A DNA stretch of 64,000 nt from Geothermobacter hydrogeniphilus (GTDB lineage: Bacteria; Desulfobacterota; Desulfuromonadia; Desulfuromonadales; Geothermobacteraceae): contig NZ_NAAD01000005.1 of the NCBI RefSeq assembly GCF_002093115.1, forward strand, positions 1-64,000, in the 5' to 3' direction. Positions 18,938 through 28,089 of this stretch are shown one piece after another (the first letter of the stretch is position 1; each line of letters opens with the position of its first letter). Under the pieces are notes generated by a model, which was not told the DNA's origin, did not search any database, and worked only from the letters and a program-made list of their open reading frames with translations. A program made the translations under genes and the position numbers.

Positions 18938-20664
18938 AGCCAATTGACAGTCGGCGATGGAGCCTGCGACGTGAATGCGACCGGGAACGGGTGGAAATCC
19001 TCGTTCGGGAACTGGGGGTTTCTTTCTGGGCGGCTCGGGTGCTGGCCGCACGCTCTATCGAAACACCCGAAGAAGGTCGGCTGTTCCTGCAGGCCCGACT
19101 CAGCAATCTTCCCGATCCCTTCCTGCTCAAGGGGGTCGGTGCCGCGGTCGAGCGCCTGGTCATGGCGATCGAACAGCAGCAGCTGATCAGCGTGCATGGT
19201 GATTATGATGTTGACGGCATCACCGGGACCGCTCTGCTGACGCAGACCCTGCAATTATTCGGCGGCCGGGTTGAATATCATATCCCGCTGCGACTGAAGG
19301 ACGGTTACGGACTTTCGGCCGAGGCTCTCAGGTCCGCTGCCGGCAATGACGCCCGGGTTGTGGTGTCGGTTGATTGCGGCATCTCCGCCCATGCCGAGGC
19401 GGATCTGGCGGCCGACCTCGGTCTCGACCTGATCATCACCGACCACCATCAACCCCCGGATTCCCTGCCATCCGCCCTGGCCCTGGTCAATCCCCATCAG
19501 CCCGGCTGCTCATTTCCCGACCGGAACCTGTGCGGCGTCGGGGTCGCTTTTATGCTGCTGGTGGCGTTGCGCAAGGCGTTGCGTGAACGGGGCTGGTTCG
19601 CGCAGCGGTCGGAGCCGGACCTGCGTCAGCAGCTCGATCTGGTCGCGCTCGGTACGGTGGCCGACCTGGTGCCGTTGACCGGTCTCAACCGGACCCTGGT
19701 CCGGAGCGGTCTGCAACGCCTCGACCAGGGGCCGAGGCCCGGTATCCGGGCGCTCAAGGAGGTGGCCGGGGTGCGCGAGGTGTCCGCCGGGGCGGTCGGG
19801 TTCCGGCTGGCGCCGCGGCTCAATGCCGCTGGACGGCTGGAAGATGCCGCTCTCGGTGTCGAACTGCTGCTGACCGACGATGCGGACCGCGCGCGGGAGT
19901 TGGCGGAGCAGCTTGACGGTTTCAATCGGCAGCGTCAGCAGATTGAAAAGGACACCTTTGCCGACGCGGTGGCGCAACTGGAGGATGCCGAGGAGCGGTT
20001 TTCCATCGTGCTGGCCGATCCGGCCTGGCATTCCGGGGTGATCGGCATCGTCGCCAGCCGGCTGGTGGAGCGTTATGGTCGACCGACCCTGCTGGTCGCT
20101 CTGGATGAGGATTCCGGCAAGGGGTCGGGACGATCGGTGCGCGGGTTTCATCTCTACCGCGGCCTGCAGGGCTGTGCTGATGATCTGCTCGGTTTCGGCG
20201 GTCATGAATATGCCGCCGGTTTCAGTATCGCGGCGGATCGTCTCGATGCGTTCAGCGAGCGTTTCGAGGCCCGGGTCCGCGATATTCTGACCATGGAAGA
20301 CCTGATGCCGACGCTGCTCTACGAAGGGGAGATCGGTCTCGATGAGTTGGGGCCGGAACTGGTGGCCGAGTTGGAATCGCTGGCTCCGTTCGGCATGGGC
20401 AATCCGGAGCCGGTGCTGCTGGCCCGCAATGTCGATCTCCACCGGGTGGAGACGATCGGGGACGGCAGTCACCTGCGCTGCGTCGCCCGCCAGGGCGGCT
20501 ACAGCTGCAACTGCATTGCCTTCAGGATGGCCGAGCGGATCGAGGAGTTCAGCGGCCCCTGTGACCTCCTGTTCACCCCCGGCATCAATGAGTGGAAGGG
20601 GCGCCGCAGCGTGCAGCTGCGTCTGCGTGACCTGCGTCCGGCGACATCTCAGGCGGAAGCCTGA
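18934..20664 (+). CDS. recJ: Single-stranded-DNA-specific 5'-3' exonuclease RecJ
   Basis: The 576-residue product carries the DHH-family phosphoesterase motifs VHGDYDVDGITGT (about 87-99), VDCGISAHAEA and ITDHHQPP, then the DHHA1 region with GxGSGRSVRGFHLY and GFGGHEYAAGFS, and a C-terminal OB-like domain. RecJ degrades single-stranded DNA in recombination and mismatch repair using Mn2+. The ATG overlaps the stop of the beta-helix lipoprotein gene by 4 bases. A shortened family-A palindrome lies directly downstream. Confidence 0.95.
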   Translation: MKPIDSRRWSLRRECDRERVEILVRELGVSFWAARVLAARSIETPEEGRLFLQARLSNLPDPFLLKGVGAAVERLVMAIEQQQLISVHGDYDVDGITGTALLTQTLQLFGGRVEYHIPLRLKDGYGLSAEALRSAAGNDARVVVSVDCGISAHAEADLAADLGLDLIITDHHQPPDSLPSALALVNPHQPGCSFPDRNLCGVGVAFMLLVALRKALRERGWFAQRSEPDLRQQLDLVALGTVADLVPLTGLNRTLVRSGLQRLDQGPRPGIRALKEVAGVREVSAGAVGFRLAPRLNAAGRLEDAALGVELLLTDDADRARELAEQLDGFNRQRQQIEKDTFADAVAQLEDAEERFSIVLADPAWHSGVIGIVASRLVERYGRPTLLVALDEDSGKGSGRSVRGFHLYRGLQGCADDLLGFGGHEYAAGFSIAADRLDAFSERFEARVRDILTMEDLMPTLLYEGEIGLDELGPELVAELESLAPFGMGNPEPVLLARNVDLHRVETIGDGSHLRCVARQGGYSCNCIAFRMAERIEEFSGPCDLLFTPGINEWKGRRSVQLRLRDLRPATSQAEA

Positions 20665-20672
20665 CGCAGGAA

Positions 20673-20786
20673 CCTGAATCAGATTTTAAAAAATCTGAAG
20701 CGTACCCATAGGTTCGCTGGTGATTATTGGGAAGCTCAGGCAGGTCAATGACTTGTGCTATCCGCCGACAAGGGGCTCACTGATTA
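20673..20786 (-). repeat. Palindromic family A, shortened copy (reverse)
   Basis: Relative to the full element this copy lacks about 50 bases of one arm: CCTGAATCAG runs directly into a sequence equivalent to the centre of the element. The other end supplies the last codons and stop of the leftward hemerythrin gene (AATCAGTGA on the minus strand). Confidence 0.9.
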
Positions 20787-21187
20787 AGGATAAAGTTTCC
20801 CAGCGCCCGGTCTTCCATGCAGATGTGCTCGTAAAGCCAGTCGATTACCATCTCGTTGATTTCGGCGGCCAGTTCCTGCTCGGCGGGATTGTCGAGCAGC
20901 CGCCTTTCGAGCTGCTGCAATTTGCGGCAGAATCCCAGATGCTGGCGTCGGTGCATCTCCAGTGCCTGGTAGTGATGTTCCTCCATCAGCGCCTCTTCGG
21001 CGCGGAAATGCTCATTCGCGTAGTTGTGCAGAAAGGTGAGCATCCGCCCCGACTGTTCAGCGTTATCTTTCTTCGTCAGGCAGGCTGCGAGCAACTGGTT
21101 GACATAATCAAACAGTTGCTGATGCTGCCGGTCGATCAGGTCGACCCCCACGCTCAGTTCCCTGGTCCAGTAGAGATTCACTTCCAT
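20777..21187 (-). CDS. Bacteriohemerythrin
   Basis: The 136-residue single-domain protein has a full set of di-iron ligands in the expected order: His22, His60, Glu64, His79, His83, His121 and Asp126, within the signatures DRQHQQLF, HFRAEEALM, HRRQH and YEHICMED. It binds O2 at a non-haem di-iron centre and may act in oxygen sensing, storage or scavenging in the cytoplasm. GGGAG precedes the ATG. The gene lies between two shortened copies of palindromic family A, and the downstream copy provides its last residues (Asn-Gln) and stop codon. Confidence 0.93.
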   Translation of the reverse strand: MEVNLYWTRELSVGVDLIDRQHQQLFDYVNQLLAACLTKKDNAEQSGRMLTFLHNYANEHFRAEEALMEEHHYQALEMHRRQHLGFCRKLQQLERRLLDNPAEQELAAEINEMVIDWLYEHICMEDRALGNFILNQ

Positions 21188-21246
21188 GGTCTGCTCCCGG
21201 TCGTCATAAGGTCCGGCCGCCCCGTCAGGCTCCTGCCGCTTTTCTC

Positions 21247-21304
21247 CCTGAATCAGTGAGCCCCTTGTCGGTGGACACCATCCAACAGAAACTCACTGAT
21301 TCAG
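21247..21304 (+). repeat. Palindromic family A, internally deleted copy (58 bp)
   Basis: Both tips are intact (CCTGAATCAGTGAG and ACTCACTGATTCAG), but the central ~105 bases are missing; the left arm (CTTGTCGGTGGACA) joins directly to CCATCCAACAG. The same kind of deletion is seen at 45733-45791. Confidence 0.93.
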
Positions 21305-21341
21305 CTTATCGTCCGGGAGGGAAGGGGAGTTTACCCCGGAA

Positions 21342-22538
21342 TCAGTCCGGTTTCATACCCAGGTCCGCGGCCAGCCTGCTCCAGGCGGGAAGGCTGCGTT
21401 CGATGACCTCCTGTTCGACGCAGTAGGCAATGCGGAAATAGCCGGGAGCGCCGAAGCCGCTGCCGGGCACCAGCAGGATATTGTGCTGCTGGGCGCGGGT
21501 GACAAAAGCGACGTCATCCTCGATCGGGGAGAGGGGGAAGAGGTAGAAAGCGCCGCCCGGTTTCACCATTTTGAAACCGAGAGCGGTCAGGTGGTCGAAC
21601 AGCAGGTCCCGTTTTTCCTGGTAGGGAGCGATGGCGACGCTTTCGTCCTGCAGATCGGCAACCAGCCGCTGGGCCATGGCCGGGGCGTTGACGAAGCCGA
21701 GGACCCGGTTGCAGAATACGGCTCCGGCCATGAACAGCTGGCAGTCCTGCAGCTTCGGGCTGGCCGCGAGGTAGCCGATCCGTTCTCCCGGCAGTGCCAG
21801 GTCCTTTGAATGCGAGGTGACGATCACCGCGTTGTCGACGCAGGCGAACAGGCTGGGGACCTGTTGTCCCTGGTAGGCGATGCGGGCGTAGGGCTCATCG
21901 GAAATCACCACCACCGCGCGTCCGGTTTCCTGCTGGCGGCGCTTGAGCAGGGCGTCGAGCCGCCGCAGGTCCGCTTCCGGATAGATGACCCCGGTCGGAT
22001 TGTTGGGTGAGTTGATAATCAGGGCGCAGGTTTTTTCGGAAATCGCCGCCTCGATGGCGTCGAGGTCGAGCTGGAAGTCCTCGCGCCGGGTCCAGACCTC
22101 GCGCGCGATGCCGCCGTGGTTGTCGATGTAGAACTTGTACTCGACGAAATAGGGGGTCAGGATGATGACTTCGTCGCCGGGATTGAGCAGAGTCTTGAGA
22201 ACCACGTTCAGGGCGCCGCCGGCACCGCAGGTCATGATCACCTGCCCGGCATCGACCTGCAGACCGCTGGTTCGGCTCAGACGCTCGGCGACCGCGGCGC
22301 GGGTCCGGTCGTAGCCGGCGTTGTTCATGTAGCGGTGCATGCCCGGTTCGGGATGGGTGGCCATCCGGCGCAGCTGCTCGTTGAAGCGCGGCGGGGGTTC
22401 GACGGTCGGGTTGCCGAGGGTGAAGTCGAAAACATTCTCGTCACCGTGAATCTCGCGCAGTCGGGCGCCTTCCTCGAACATCCGGCGGATCCACGAAGAA
22501 CGATCGATAAAGGTCTGGATTTTCTCTGAAATCGGCAT
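21342..22538 (-). CDS. Class I/II pyridoxal-phosphate aminotransferase (aspartate-type)
   Basis: The 398-residue product has fold-type I aminotransferase landmarks: the N-terminal DFTLGNPTVEPP, TCGAGGALNVVLKTLLNPGDEVI, INSPNNPTGVIY, ISDEPYARIAY and the PLP-lysine block TSHSKDLALPGERIGY. The start MPISEKIQTF at 22538 is chosen because AGGAG lies 6 bases upstream; an earlier in-frame codon at 22583 lacks a site. Aspartate or a broader amino-acid specificity is likely, perhaps feeding amino-acid synthesis with the adjacent aromatic genes, although it is transcribed away from them and substrate specificity cannot be read here. Confidence 0.88.
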   Translation of the reverse strand: MPISEKIQTFIDRSSWIRRMFEEGARLREIHGDENVFDFTLGNPTVEPPPRFNEQLRRMATHPEPGMHRYMNNAGYDRTRAAVAERLSRTSGLQVDAGQVIMTCGAGGALNVVLKTLLNPGDEVIILTPYFVEYKFYIDNHGGIAREVWTRREDFQLDLDAIEAAISEKTCALIINSPNNPTGVIYPEADLRRLDALLKRRQQETGRAVVVISDEPYARIAYQGQQVPSLFACVDNAVIVTSHSKDLALPGERIGYLAASPKLQDCQLFMAGAVFCNRVLGFVNAPAMAQRLVADLQDESVAIAPYQEKRDLLFDHLTALGFKMVKPGGAFYLFPLSPIEDDVAFVTRAQQHNILLVPGSGFGAPGYFRIAYCVEQEVIERSLPAWSRLAADLGMKPD

Positions 22539-22628
22539 AACGTCTCCTGTCGGGGATAGGCCGGTGAATGACACGGCCGTCACGGGTTGTCAAATCGCTC
22601 CGTAGTTTAACGGTCGGTTGTCGCCGAA

Positions 22629-22814
22629 TGCAACCCCGATCCACCGGCAATTTCGGGATTCGGCTGTCGTTGCGGGTGAATCTGCGTTGTTGCCGTCGCC
22701 GCTTCGGTGCTCGACGTAGCGCGGCTACGTCTGCGCTCGAAACGGCGCGGCGCCGCGCATCTCCACCCGTTCCGCCACCCTCGGTCCACAAAACAGCCGG
22801 TGGATCCGGGTGCA
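22629..22814. repeat. Long palindromic element, family D
   Basis: Outer arms TGCAACCCCGATCCACCGGC (22629-22648) and GCCGGTGGATCCGGGTGCA (22796-22814) pair with one mismatch and one gap. The centre has a CGACGTAGCGCGGCTACGTC hairpin. Most of the 186 bp can fold back. It lies in the promoter-side gap upstream of the aminotransferase gene. No coding potential is apparent. Confidence 0.75.
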
Positions 22815-22863
22815 AGCGTAACAATTGATTTTTTCCGGCCGATCGGCTAAGGTTTCGATCCTG

Positions 22864-23025
22864 CCTGAATCCGTGAGTTCCTGTTGGATGAAGAGCGCAA
22901 GTGCTTGGTCTGGATGGGATTTCCAAAAATCTGAAGCGCACCCACAGGTTCGCTGGTGATTTTTGGGAAGCTCAGGCAGGTCAATGACTTGTGCTGTACG
23001 CCGACAAGGGATTCGCTGATTCAGG
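22864..23025 (-). repeat. Palindromic family A, full-length copy (reverse)
   Basis: This 162-bp copy reads in the opposite direction to those at 32590, 35049, 53039 and 63130, with the same tips and the central GCGCACCCACAGGTTCGC. It lies directly upstream of pheA, 62 bases before its start codon. Confidence 0.95.
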
Positions 23026-23087
23026 TACTATTCAAGCTGGGGGTCTGCCTGGAAAATTCGGATGGCGGCCCTCTCAAGGAGCCGGGT

Positions 23088-24161
23088 GTGACTGAGGACA
23101 AGCTCAAGGAATTCCGCCGCCGGATCGATGTCATCGATGACCAGATCCTCGACCTGCTCAATCGCCGGGCCCGTATCGTCGTCGAGGTCGGCAAAGCCAA
23201 GCAGGGCGCCCGGGGCGATTTCTATGTGCCGAGCCGCGAGAAGGCGATTTACGACCGGCTGATTCATGACAATGCCGGCCCCTTTCCCGATGATGGAGTA
23301 CGGCGGGTGTTCCGGGAGATCATCTCGGCCTCGCTTTCCCTGGAGGAACCGCTGAAGGTTGCTTTTCTCGGTCCCCAGGCAACCTTCACCCACGTCGCGA
23401 CCATGCAGCAGTTCGGCCAGTCGGCCAGGCTGGTGCCGCAGAAAAGTATTCCCGCTGTCTTTGACGAGGTGGCGCGCGGCCGGGCCAACTATGGCGTGGT
23501 GCCGGTGGAGAATTCCAACGAGGGGATTGTCAACCATACCCTCGACATGTTTTTCGAATCGGATCTGAAGATCATTGCCGAGATCCTGCTGGAGGTTTCC
23601 CATGATCTGCTGTCGATCAGTGGTGACCTGGCGGCGGTGCGCAAGGTGATCTCCCATCCGCAGGCGCTGGCCCAGTGCCGGGAGTGGCTGGAGGAGAACC
23701 TGCCTCATGTCTCCCTGGTCGATGTCGCCAGCACCGCCCTCGCGGCGCAGCTGGTGGCTGATGACGAGAGCGCGGCGGCCATTGCCAGCGAGCAGGCCGG
23801 AAGTCTCTACGGTCTCAAGGTCGCGAAGCATAAAATCGAGGATAATCCGAACAATTTCACCCGTTTCCTGGTTGTCGGCCGCAATACGCCGTCCCGCAGC
23901 GGCAATGACAAAACCTCGATCATGTTCAGCGTCAAGGATGAAGCGGGGATTCTCTACCGGATGCTGGAGCCCTTCAGCAGCCGCGGCATCAACCTGTGCA
24001 AAATCGAGAGTCGCCCGCTGCGCAAGAAGGCCTGGGAATACATCTTCTTCCTCGATCTCGAAGGACATATCGAAGATGTCATTATCCGCGAGGCGGTCGA
24101 AGACCTGCGTCAGTACTGCCAGTTCCTCAAAGTACTCGGCTCCTATCCGCGTGTACGCTGA
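23088..24161 (+). CDS. pheA: Bifunctional chorismate mutase / prephenate dehydratase (P-protein)
   Basis: The 357-residue protein has an AroQ chorismate mutase domain (about 1-85, with FRRRIDVIDDQILDLLNRRARIV), a prephenate dehydratase domain (about 92-270, with FLGPQATFTHVA, VPVENSNEGIVNHTLD and the catalytic-region NNFTRFLVV) and a C-terminal ACT domain (about 278-357, with ESRPLRKKAWEYIFFLD) for phenylalanine feedback. The GTG at 23088 is chosen because AAGGAG lies at 23076-23081 and the domain begins there; upstream in-frame codons run through a palindromic repeat. It starts the pheA-tyrA-aroA-cmk-ispH series. Confidence 0.96.
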   Translation: MTEDKLKEFRRRIDVIDDQILDLLNRRARIVVEVGKAKQGARGDFYVPSREKAIYDRLIHDNAGPFPDDGVRRVFREIISASLSLEEPLKVAFLGPQATFTHVATMQQFGQSARLVPQKSIPAVFDEVARGRANYGVVPVENSNEGIVNHTLDMFFESDLKIIAEILLEVSHDLLSISGDLAAVRKVISHPQALAQCREWLEENLPHVSLVDVASTALAAQLVADDESAAAIASEQAGSLYGLKVAKHKIEDNPNNFTRFLVVGRNTPSRSGNDKTSIMFSVKDEAGILYRMLEPFSSRGINLCKIESRPLRKKAWEYIFFLDLEGHIEDVIIREAVEDLRQYCQFLKVLGSYPRVR

Positions 24162-24204
24162 CCCCGCCGCCGGTTTACCCGCAGGCTGATTCAAGGACAA
24201 AGAG

Positions 24205-25071
24205 ATGACGGATTTTCATATCGGTAGACTGACGGTGATCGGGGTCGGGTTGATCGGCGGGTCTCTCGCCCTGGCGTTGCGTGATGCCGGTGTTGTCGAT
24301 GACATTGTCGGTGCCGGACGCAGTATTGAAAACCTTGAAACCGCGCTTGAGCTGGAGATTGTCGATCGCTACTGTCTCGATCCGGTCGAGGCGGTTCAGG
24401 GGGCCGACCTGGTTTTTCTCTCCACGCCGGTACAGACGTTCGGCACCCTGGCCGGACAGCTGCTGCCCGCCATGAAACCGGGGTCGATCCTGACCGACGG
24501 CGGCAGCGTCAAAGGGGATGTCATCCGCCAGATCGAACCGCTGCTGCCGCCCGGCATCGCCTTCGTCCCCGGGCATCCCATTGCCGGGACGGAAAACAGT
24601 GGCGCCACGGCGGCCTTCTCCAGTCTCTATCGGGACAAACGCTGTATTCTGACGCCCACGCCGTCCACCCCCGCGGCGGCCCTGGAGACGGTGCGGCGGA
24701 TGTGGCAGGTCGCCGGCAGCGAGGTGGTGGTGATGGGGGTGGAAAAGCATGACCGCATTCTTGCCGCCATCAGTCATCTGCCGCACATGATCGCCTACAC
24801 CCTGGTCAATGCCGTCGGGTCCTATGATCGTTTCGAGGAGAATATCCTCGAATATTCCGCCGGCGGATTTCGGGACTTCACCCGCATTGCCTCTTCCGAT
24901 CCGACCATGTGGCGTGATATCGCCCTGACCAACCGCGAGGCGTTGCTCGAAATGATGGAGCGTTATGAAAGTTTCCTTGCCGAACTGAAAGAGGATATCC
25001 GCTCCGGAGAAGGTCAGAAACTGTATGATTTCTTCTTGAAATCCAAGCTGTTACGTGATGCTATCTTATAG
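24205..25071 (+). CDS. tyrA: Prephenate dehydrogenase
   Basis: The 288-residue enzyme oxidatively decarboxylates prephenate to 4-hydroxyphenylpyruvate in tyrosine synthesis. It has an N-terminal NAD-binding motif VIGVGLIGGSLALALRDAG, the substrate-binding PGHPIAGTENSG and SHLPHMIAYTLV segments and a helical C-terminal dimerisation domain. No ACT domain is present. AAGGA lies 7 bases before the ATG. It sits between pheA and aroA, so the cluster covers both branches after chorismate plus the step before it. Confidence 0.95.
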   Translation: MTDFHIGRLTVIGVGLIGGSLALALRDAGVVDDIVGAGRSIENLETALELEIVDRYCLDPVEAVQGADLVFLSTPVQTFGTLAGQLLPAMKPGSILTDGGSVKGDVIRQIEPLLPPGIAFVPGHPIAGTENSGATAAFSSLYRDKRCILTPTPSTPAAALETVRRMWQVAGSEVVVMGVEKHDRILAAISHLPHMIAYTLVNAVGSYDRFEENILEYSAGGFRDFTRIASSDPTMWRDIALTNREALLEMMERYESFLAELKEDIRSGEGQKLYDFFLKSKLLRDAIL

Positions 25072-25083
25072 GTTGGATCAACT

Positions 25084-26379
25084 ATGGTTGAGCACAGAAA
25101 TATAACCTCGGCGAGCCGTCTCAGTGGTGAAATTACCGTTCCCGGCGACAAGTCGATTTCCCATCGTTCGATCATGCTCGGTTCCCTGGCCGAGGGTGAA
25201 ACCCTGGTTCGCGGGTTCCTGCATGGTGAGGACAACCATGCCACTCTCGACGCCTTCCGGGCGATGGGGGTCCGGATCGAGGAGCGGGCTGACGGGGCGC
25301 TGCTGATTCACGGCCACGGCCTGCATGGTCTCACGGAGCCGGAGGATGTGCTGGATTGCGGCAATTCCGGAACCACCATGCGGCTGATGACCGGCCTGCT
25401 GTCCGGTCAGGCCTTCTTTTCGGTGCTGACCGGTGATCAGTACCTGCGGCGGCGGCCGATGAAACGGGTGACCGCTCCGCTGGCCCTGATGGGAGCTCGC
25501 ATTCAGGGCCGGGATGGTGGTGAGCGCGCCCCGCTGGCGATCCAGGGGGGCAGCCTGATCGGTACCGACTATCATTCGCCGATTGCCAGCGCCCAGGTCA
25601 AGTCAGCGCTGCTGCTGGCCGGACTCTACGCCGACGGGCCGACCACGGTTTATGAACCGCACCTCTCCCGCGATCACAGCGAGCGGATGCTCAGCTTCTT
25701 CGGTGCCGACCTGCGGACCTTTGCCGGTGGCGTCACCATCCAGCCGCAGCCGCGTCTGTCCGGCCGCGAGGTCGCTGTCCCCGGTGACATCTCCTCGGCG
25801 GCCTTCTTTCTGGTGGCGGCGCTGATTACCCCCGGCAGCGAGCTGCTGATCCGCAATGTCGGCATCAACCCGACCCGCAGCGGGGTGATTGACATTCTGC
25901 AGGCCATGGGCGGTCGTATCGAACCGCTCAATTGCCGCGAGGTCAGCGGCGAGCCGGTGGCCGATCTGCTGGTGCGGCACAGTGATCTGCGCGGGATCGA
26001 GATCGGCGGCGACCTGGTGCCGCGGGCGATCGACGAATTCCCGGTTGTCAGCGTTGCCGCGGCCGTGGCGGAAGGCGTCACGGTGATCCGCGACGCCCGT
26101 GAACTGCGCGTCAAGGAGACCGACCGTATCGCCGCCATGGTCACGGAACTCGGTAAGCTCGGCGCCGATCTTGAGGCGCGGGAGGACGGCATGGTGATTC
26201 ACGGTCGGGAGACGCTGTCCGGTGGCCGGGTTGATTCTCATGGTGACCACCGTATCGCCATGAGCATGGCGATCGCGGGACTGCGTGCCGCCGGCGAGGT
26301 CCGGATCGACAACACCGCCTGCACCGCCACGTCTTTTCCCGACTTCTGGGAGCGGCTTGAAAAGGTGCGTCATGGCTGA
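25084..26379 (+). CDS. aroA: 3-phosphoshikimate 1-carboxyvinyltransferase (EPSP synthase)
   Basis: The 431-residue product has the family landmarks GDKSISHRSIMLGSLAEGET near the N-terminus (PEP and shikimate-3-phosphate binding), LDCGNSGTTMRLMTGLL, the RRPMKRVTAPL segment, DEFPVVSVAAA with the catalytic Asp, and RELRVKETDRIAAM. It makes EPSP from shikimate-3-phosphate and PEP. It starts 12 bases after tyrA, and its stop overlaps the start of cmk by 8 bases, indicating one operon. Confidence 0.96.
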   Translation: MVEHRNITSASRLSGEITVPGDKSISHRSIMLGSLAEGETLVRGFLHGEDNHATLDAFRAMGVRIEERADGALLIHGHGLHGLTEPEDVLDCGNSGTTMRLMTGLLSGQAFFSVLTGDQYLRRRPMKRVTAPLALMGARIQGRDGGERAPLAIQGGSLIGTDYHSPIASAQVKSALLLAGLYADGPTTVYEPHLSRDHSERMLSFFGADLRTFAGGVTIQPQPRLSGREVAVPGDISSAAFFLVAALITPGSELLIRNVGINPTRSGVIDILQAMGGRIEPLNCREVSGEPVADLLVRHSDLRGIEIGGDLVPRAIDEFPVVSVAAAVAEGVTVIRDARELRVKETDRIAAMVTELGKLGADLEAREDGMVIHGRETLSGGRVDSHGDHRIAMSMAIAGLRAAGEVRIDNTACTATSFPDFWERLEKVRHG

Positions 26380-27091
26380 GTTCAACCAGCGACGGGAGTT
26401 GATTGTTGCCATCGACGGGCCTTCCGGGGTCGGCAAAAGCACCTTGAGCCGACGGCTGGCCGAACGTCTCGATTATCTCAACATTGATACCGGGGCCATG
26501 TATCGTTCGGTTGCCCTGGCGGCCCTTCGCAACGGGATCAGGGTGGATGACGCCGTGGGCCTGGAGTCGCTCTGTGGGTCTCTTGAGATCGATTTTCGCC
26601 GTTGTGAAGGGGATTTGCGGGTTTTTCTCAATGGTGAAGATGTCAGTGAGCCGATCCGTACTCCCGAAGTCAGCCTGCTGACCGCCCGGGTTGCCGCCGT
26701 GGCCGCCGTCCGGCAGGCGCTGGTCGAACAGCAACGGCGGCTTGGGGCCGGCGGCGGCGTGGTGCTCGAAGGGCGGGATATCGGCAGCGTGGTTTTTCCC
26801 GACGCCGAGGTGAAGATCTTTCTTCAGGCCACAACCGAAGAGCGGGGCAGACGGCGTTATCTTGAACTGCGCGCCAAAGGGCACGCGGTTGACCTGGAAC
26901 AGACCATCCGGGATGTTGCCGAACGGGACCGGGCCGATATGAACCGCAGCATCGCCCCGTTGATTCGAGCCGAGGATGCCGTGCTGATCGATACCACCGG
27001 GCTGGATGTCGACGCGGTTTTCCGGCGCATGTTCGACCTGGTCATGGAGCGGCGCCGGTTGCACGGACTGGGTGCATTGCGAGAGAATTGA
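26372..27091 (+). CDS. cmk: Cytidylate kinase
   Basis: The 239-residue product has the P-loop VAIDGPSGVGKSTLSRRLA, the CMP-binding LNIDTGAMYRSVALAAL and the lid region GRDIGSVVFPDAEVKIFLQAT. It phosphorylates CMP and dCMP. The ATG at 26372 lies inside the end of aroA with AAGG upstream, and matches the family N-terminus. The order aroA-cmk-ispH-rpsA is common in Desulfuromonadota and other bacteria. Confidence 0.95.
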   Translation: MAEFNQRRELIVAIDGPSGVGKSTLSRRLAERLDYLNIDTGAMYRSVALAALRNGIRVDDAVGLESLCGSLEIDFRRCEGDLRVFLNGEDVSEPIRTPEVSLLTARVAAVAAVRQALVEQQRRLGAGGGVVLEGRDIGSVVFPDAEVKIFLQATTEERGRRRYLELRAKGHAVDLEQTIRDVAERDRADMNRSIAPLIRAEDAVLIDTTGLDVDAVFRRMFDLVMERRRLHGLGALREN

Positions 27092-27095
27092 AATC

Positions 27096-27938
27096 ATGAG
27101 AATCATTCTTGCCAAAAGTGCCGGCTTCTGCTTCGGGGTCAAACGCGCCACCCGGATGGCCTTCGACGCGACCGAAGAGCATGATCATCTCTCATCTCTC
27201 GGGCCGATTATTCATTCACCGCAACTGGTGCGCCAGTTGGAAGAGAAGGGTGTTCGGGTGGTCGACGAGGTTCCCCCGGCCGGGGATGGAGCGGTTATCA
27301 TCCGTTCCCACGGCGTAACCCGGGGGGAGATGGAGAAGATTGCCCGGAGGCAGTTGGAGGTGGTTGACGCGACCTGTCCCTTCGTCAAGAAAGCCCAGGA
27401 GTTCGCCGCCGAACTGAGCGCGGACGGCTACCACCTGGTGCTGGTCGGCGAAGAGGAACACCCGGAGGTCCAGGGAATTGTCTCCTATGGTGAGGAAGGC
27501 AGGGTCAGCGTAGTCGCCAACCCTGAAGCGGCCGAGCAACTGCCGCGTTCGAGCAAGATCGGGGTGATCGCGCAAACCACCCAGTCCTTCGACAATTTCA
27601 ATGCCATTGTCGGTGTCTGCCTGCGCAAGGCCAAAGAGGTCCGCGTCTACAACACCATCTGCGATGCGACCTCGGTTCGCCAGCAGGAGGCCAAGAGTCT
27701 TGCCGCCCGGGTTGACCTGATGCTGGTGGTCGGCGGTCACAACAGTGCCAATACCACCCGGCTGGCGGTGATCTGTCGGGAACTGCAGGATAATACCAGG
27801 CATATCGAGACCGCCGACGACCTTGAACCCGGTTGGCTGGAGGGGGTCGAGACCGTGGGATTGACCGCCGGGGCTTCGACGCCGTCCTGGTTGATCGAAC
27901 AGGTTGTGGCACGGCTTGAAACCCTTGCCGGAACCTGA
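27096..27938 (+). CDS. ispH: 4-hydroxy-3-methylbut-2-enyl diphosphate reductase
   Basis: The 280-residue enzyme performs the last step of the MEP pathway to IPP and DMAPP. The three iron-sulfur Cys residues lie in AGFCFGVKRA near the N-terminus, VVDATCPFVKKA and YNTICDATSVRQ; the conserved RSHGVTRGEME and GGHNSANTTRL motifs are also present. The start at 27096 follows the cmk stop by 4 bases and gives the standard N-terminus MRIILAKSAGFCFGV. Confidence 0.96.
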   Translation: MRIILAKSAGFCFGVKRATRMAFDATEEHDHLSSLGPIIHSPQLVRQLEEKGVRVVDEVPPAGDGAVIIRSHGVTRGEMEKIARRQLEVVDATCPFVKKAQEFAAELSADGYHLVLVGEEEHPEVQGIVSYGEEGRVSVVANPEAAEQLPRSSKIGVIAQTTQSFDNFNAIVGVCLRKAKEVRVYNTICDATSVRQQEAKSLAARVDLMLVVGGHNSANTTRLAVICRELQDNTRHIETADDLEPGWLEGVETVGLTAGASTPSWLIEQVVARLETLAGT

Positions 27939-28089
27939 CCTTGGCTCAGTTCACAGGCGGTCTGTTCAGGGCAAATAAGAGTTTGTTTTTTCGTTTGCTT
28001 TATGCTAACGTCACGCTTCGCGGTCTGGTGCCAAGGCACTGCCGGACTGCCGCCCGGCGGCAGAAAATCCTTAGGGGGTAAGTAGGTTA

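Noticed and set aside
27939-28089. Possible promoter with TATGCT upstream of rpsA
   Set aside because: No -35-like hexamer lies at an acceptable distance, so it is not reported as a promoter.
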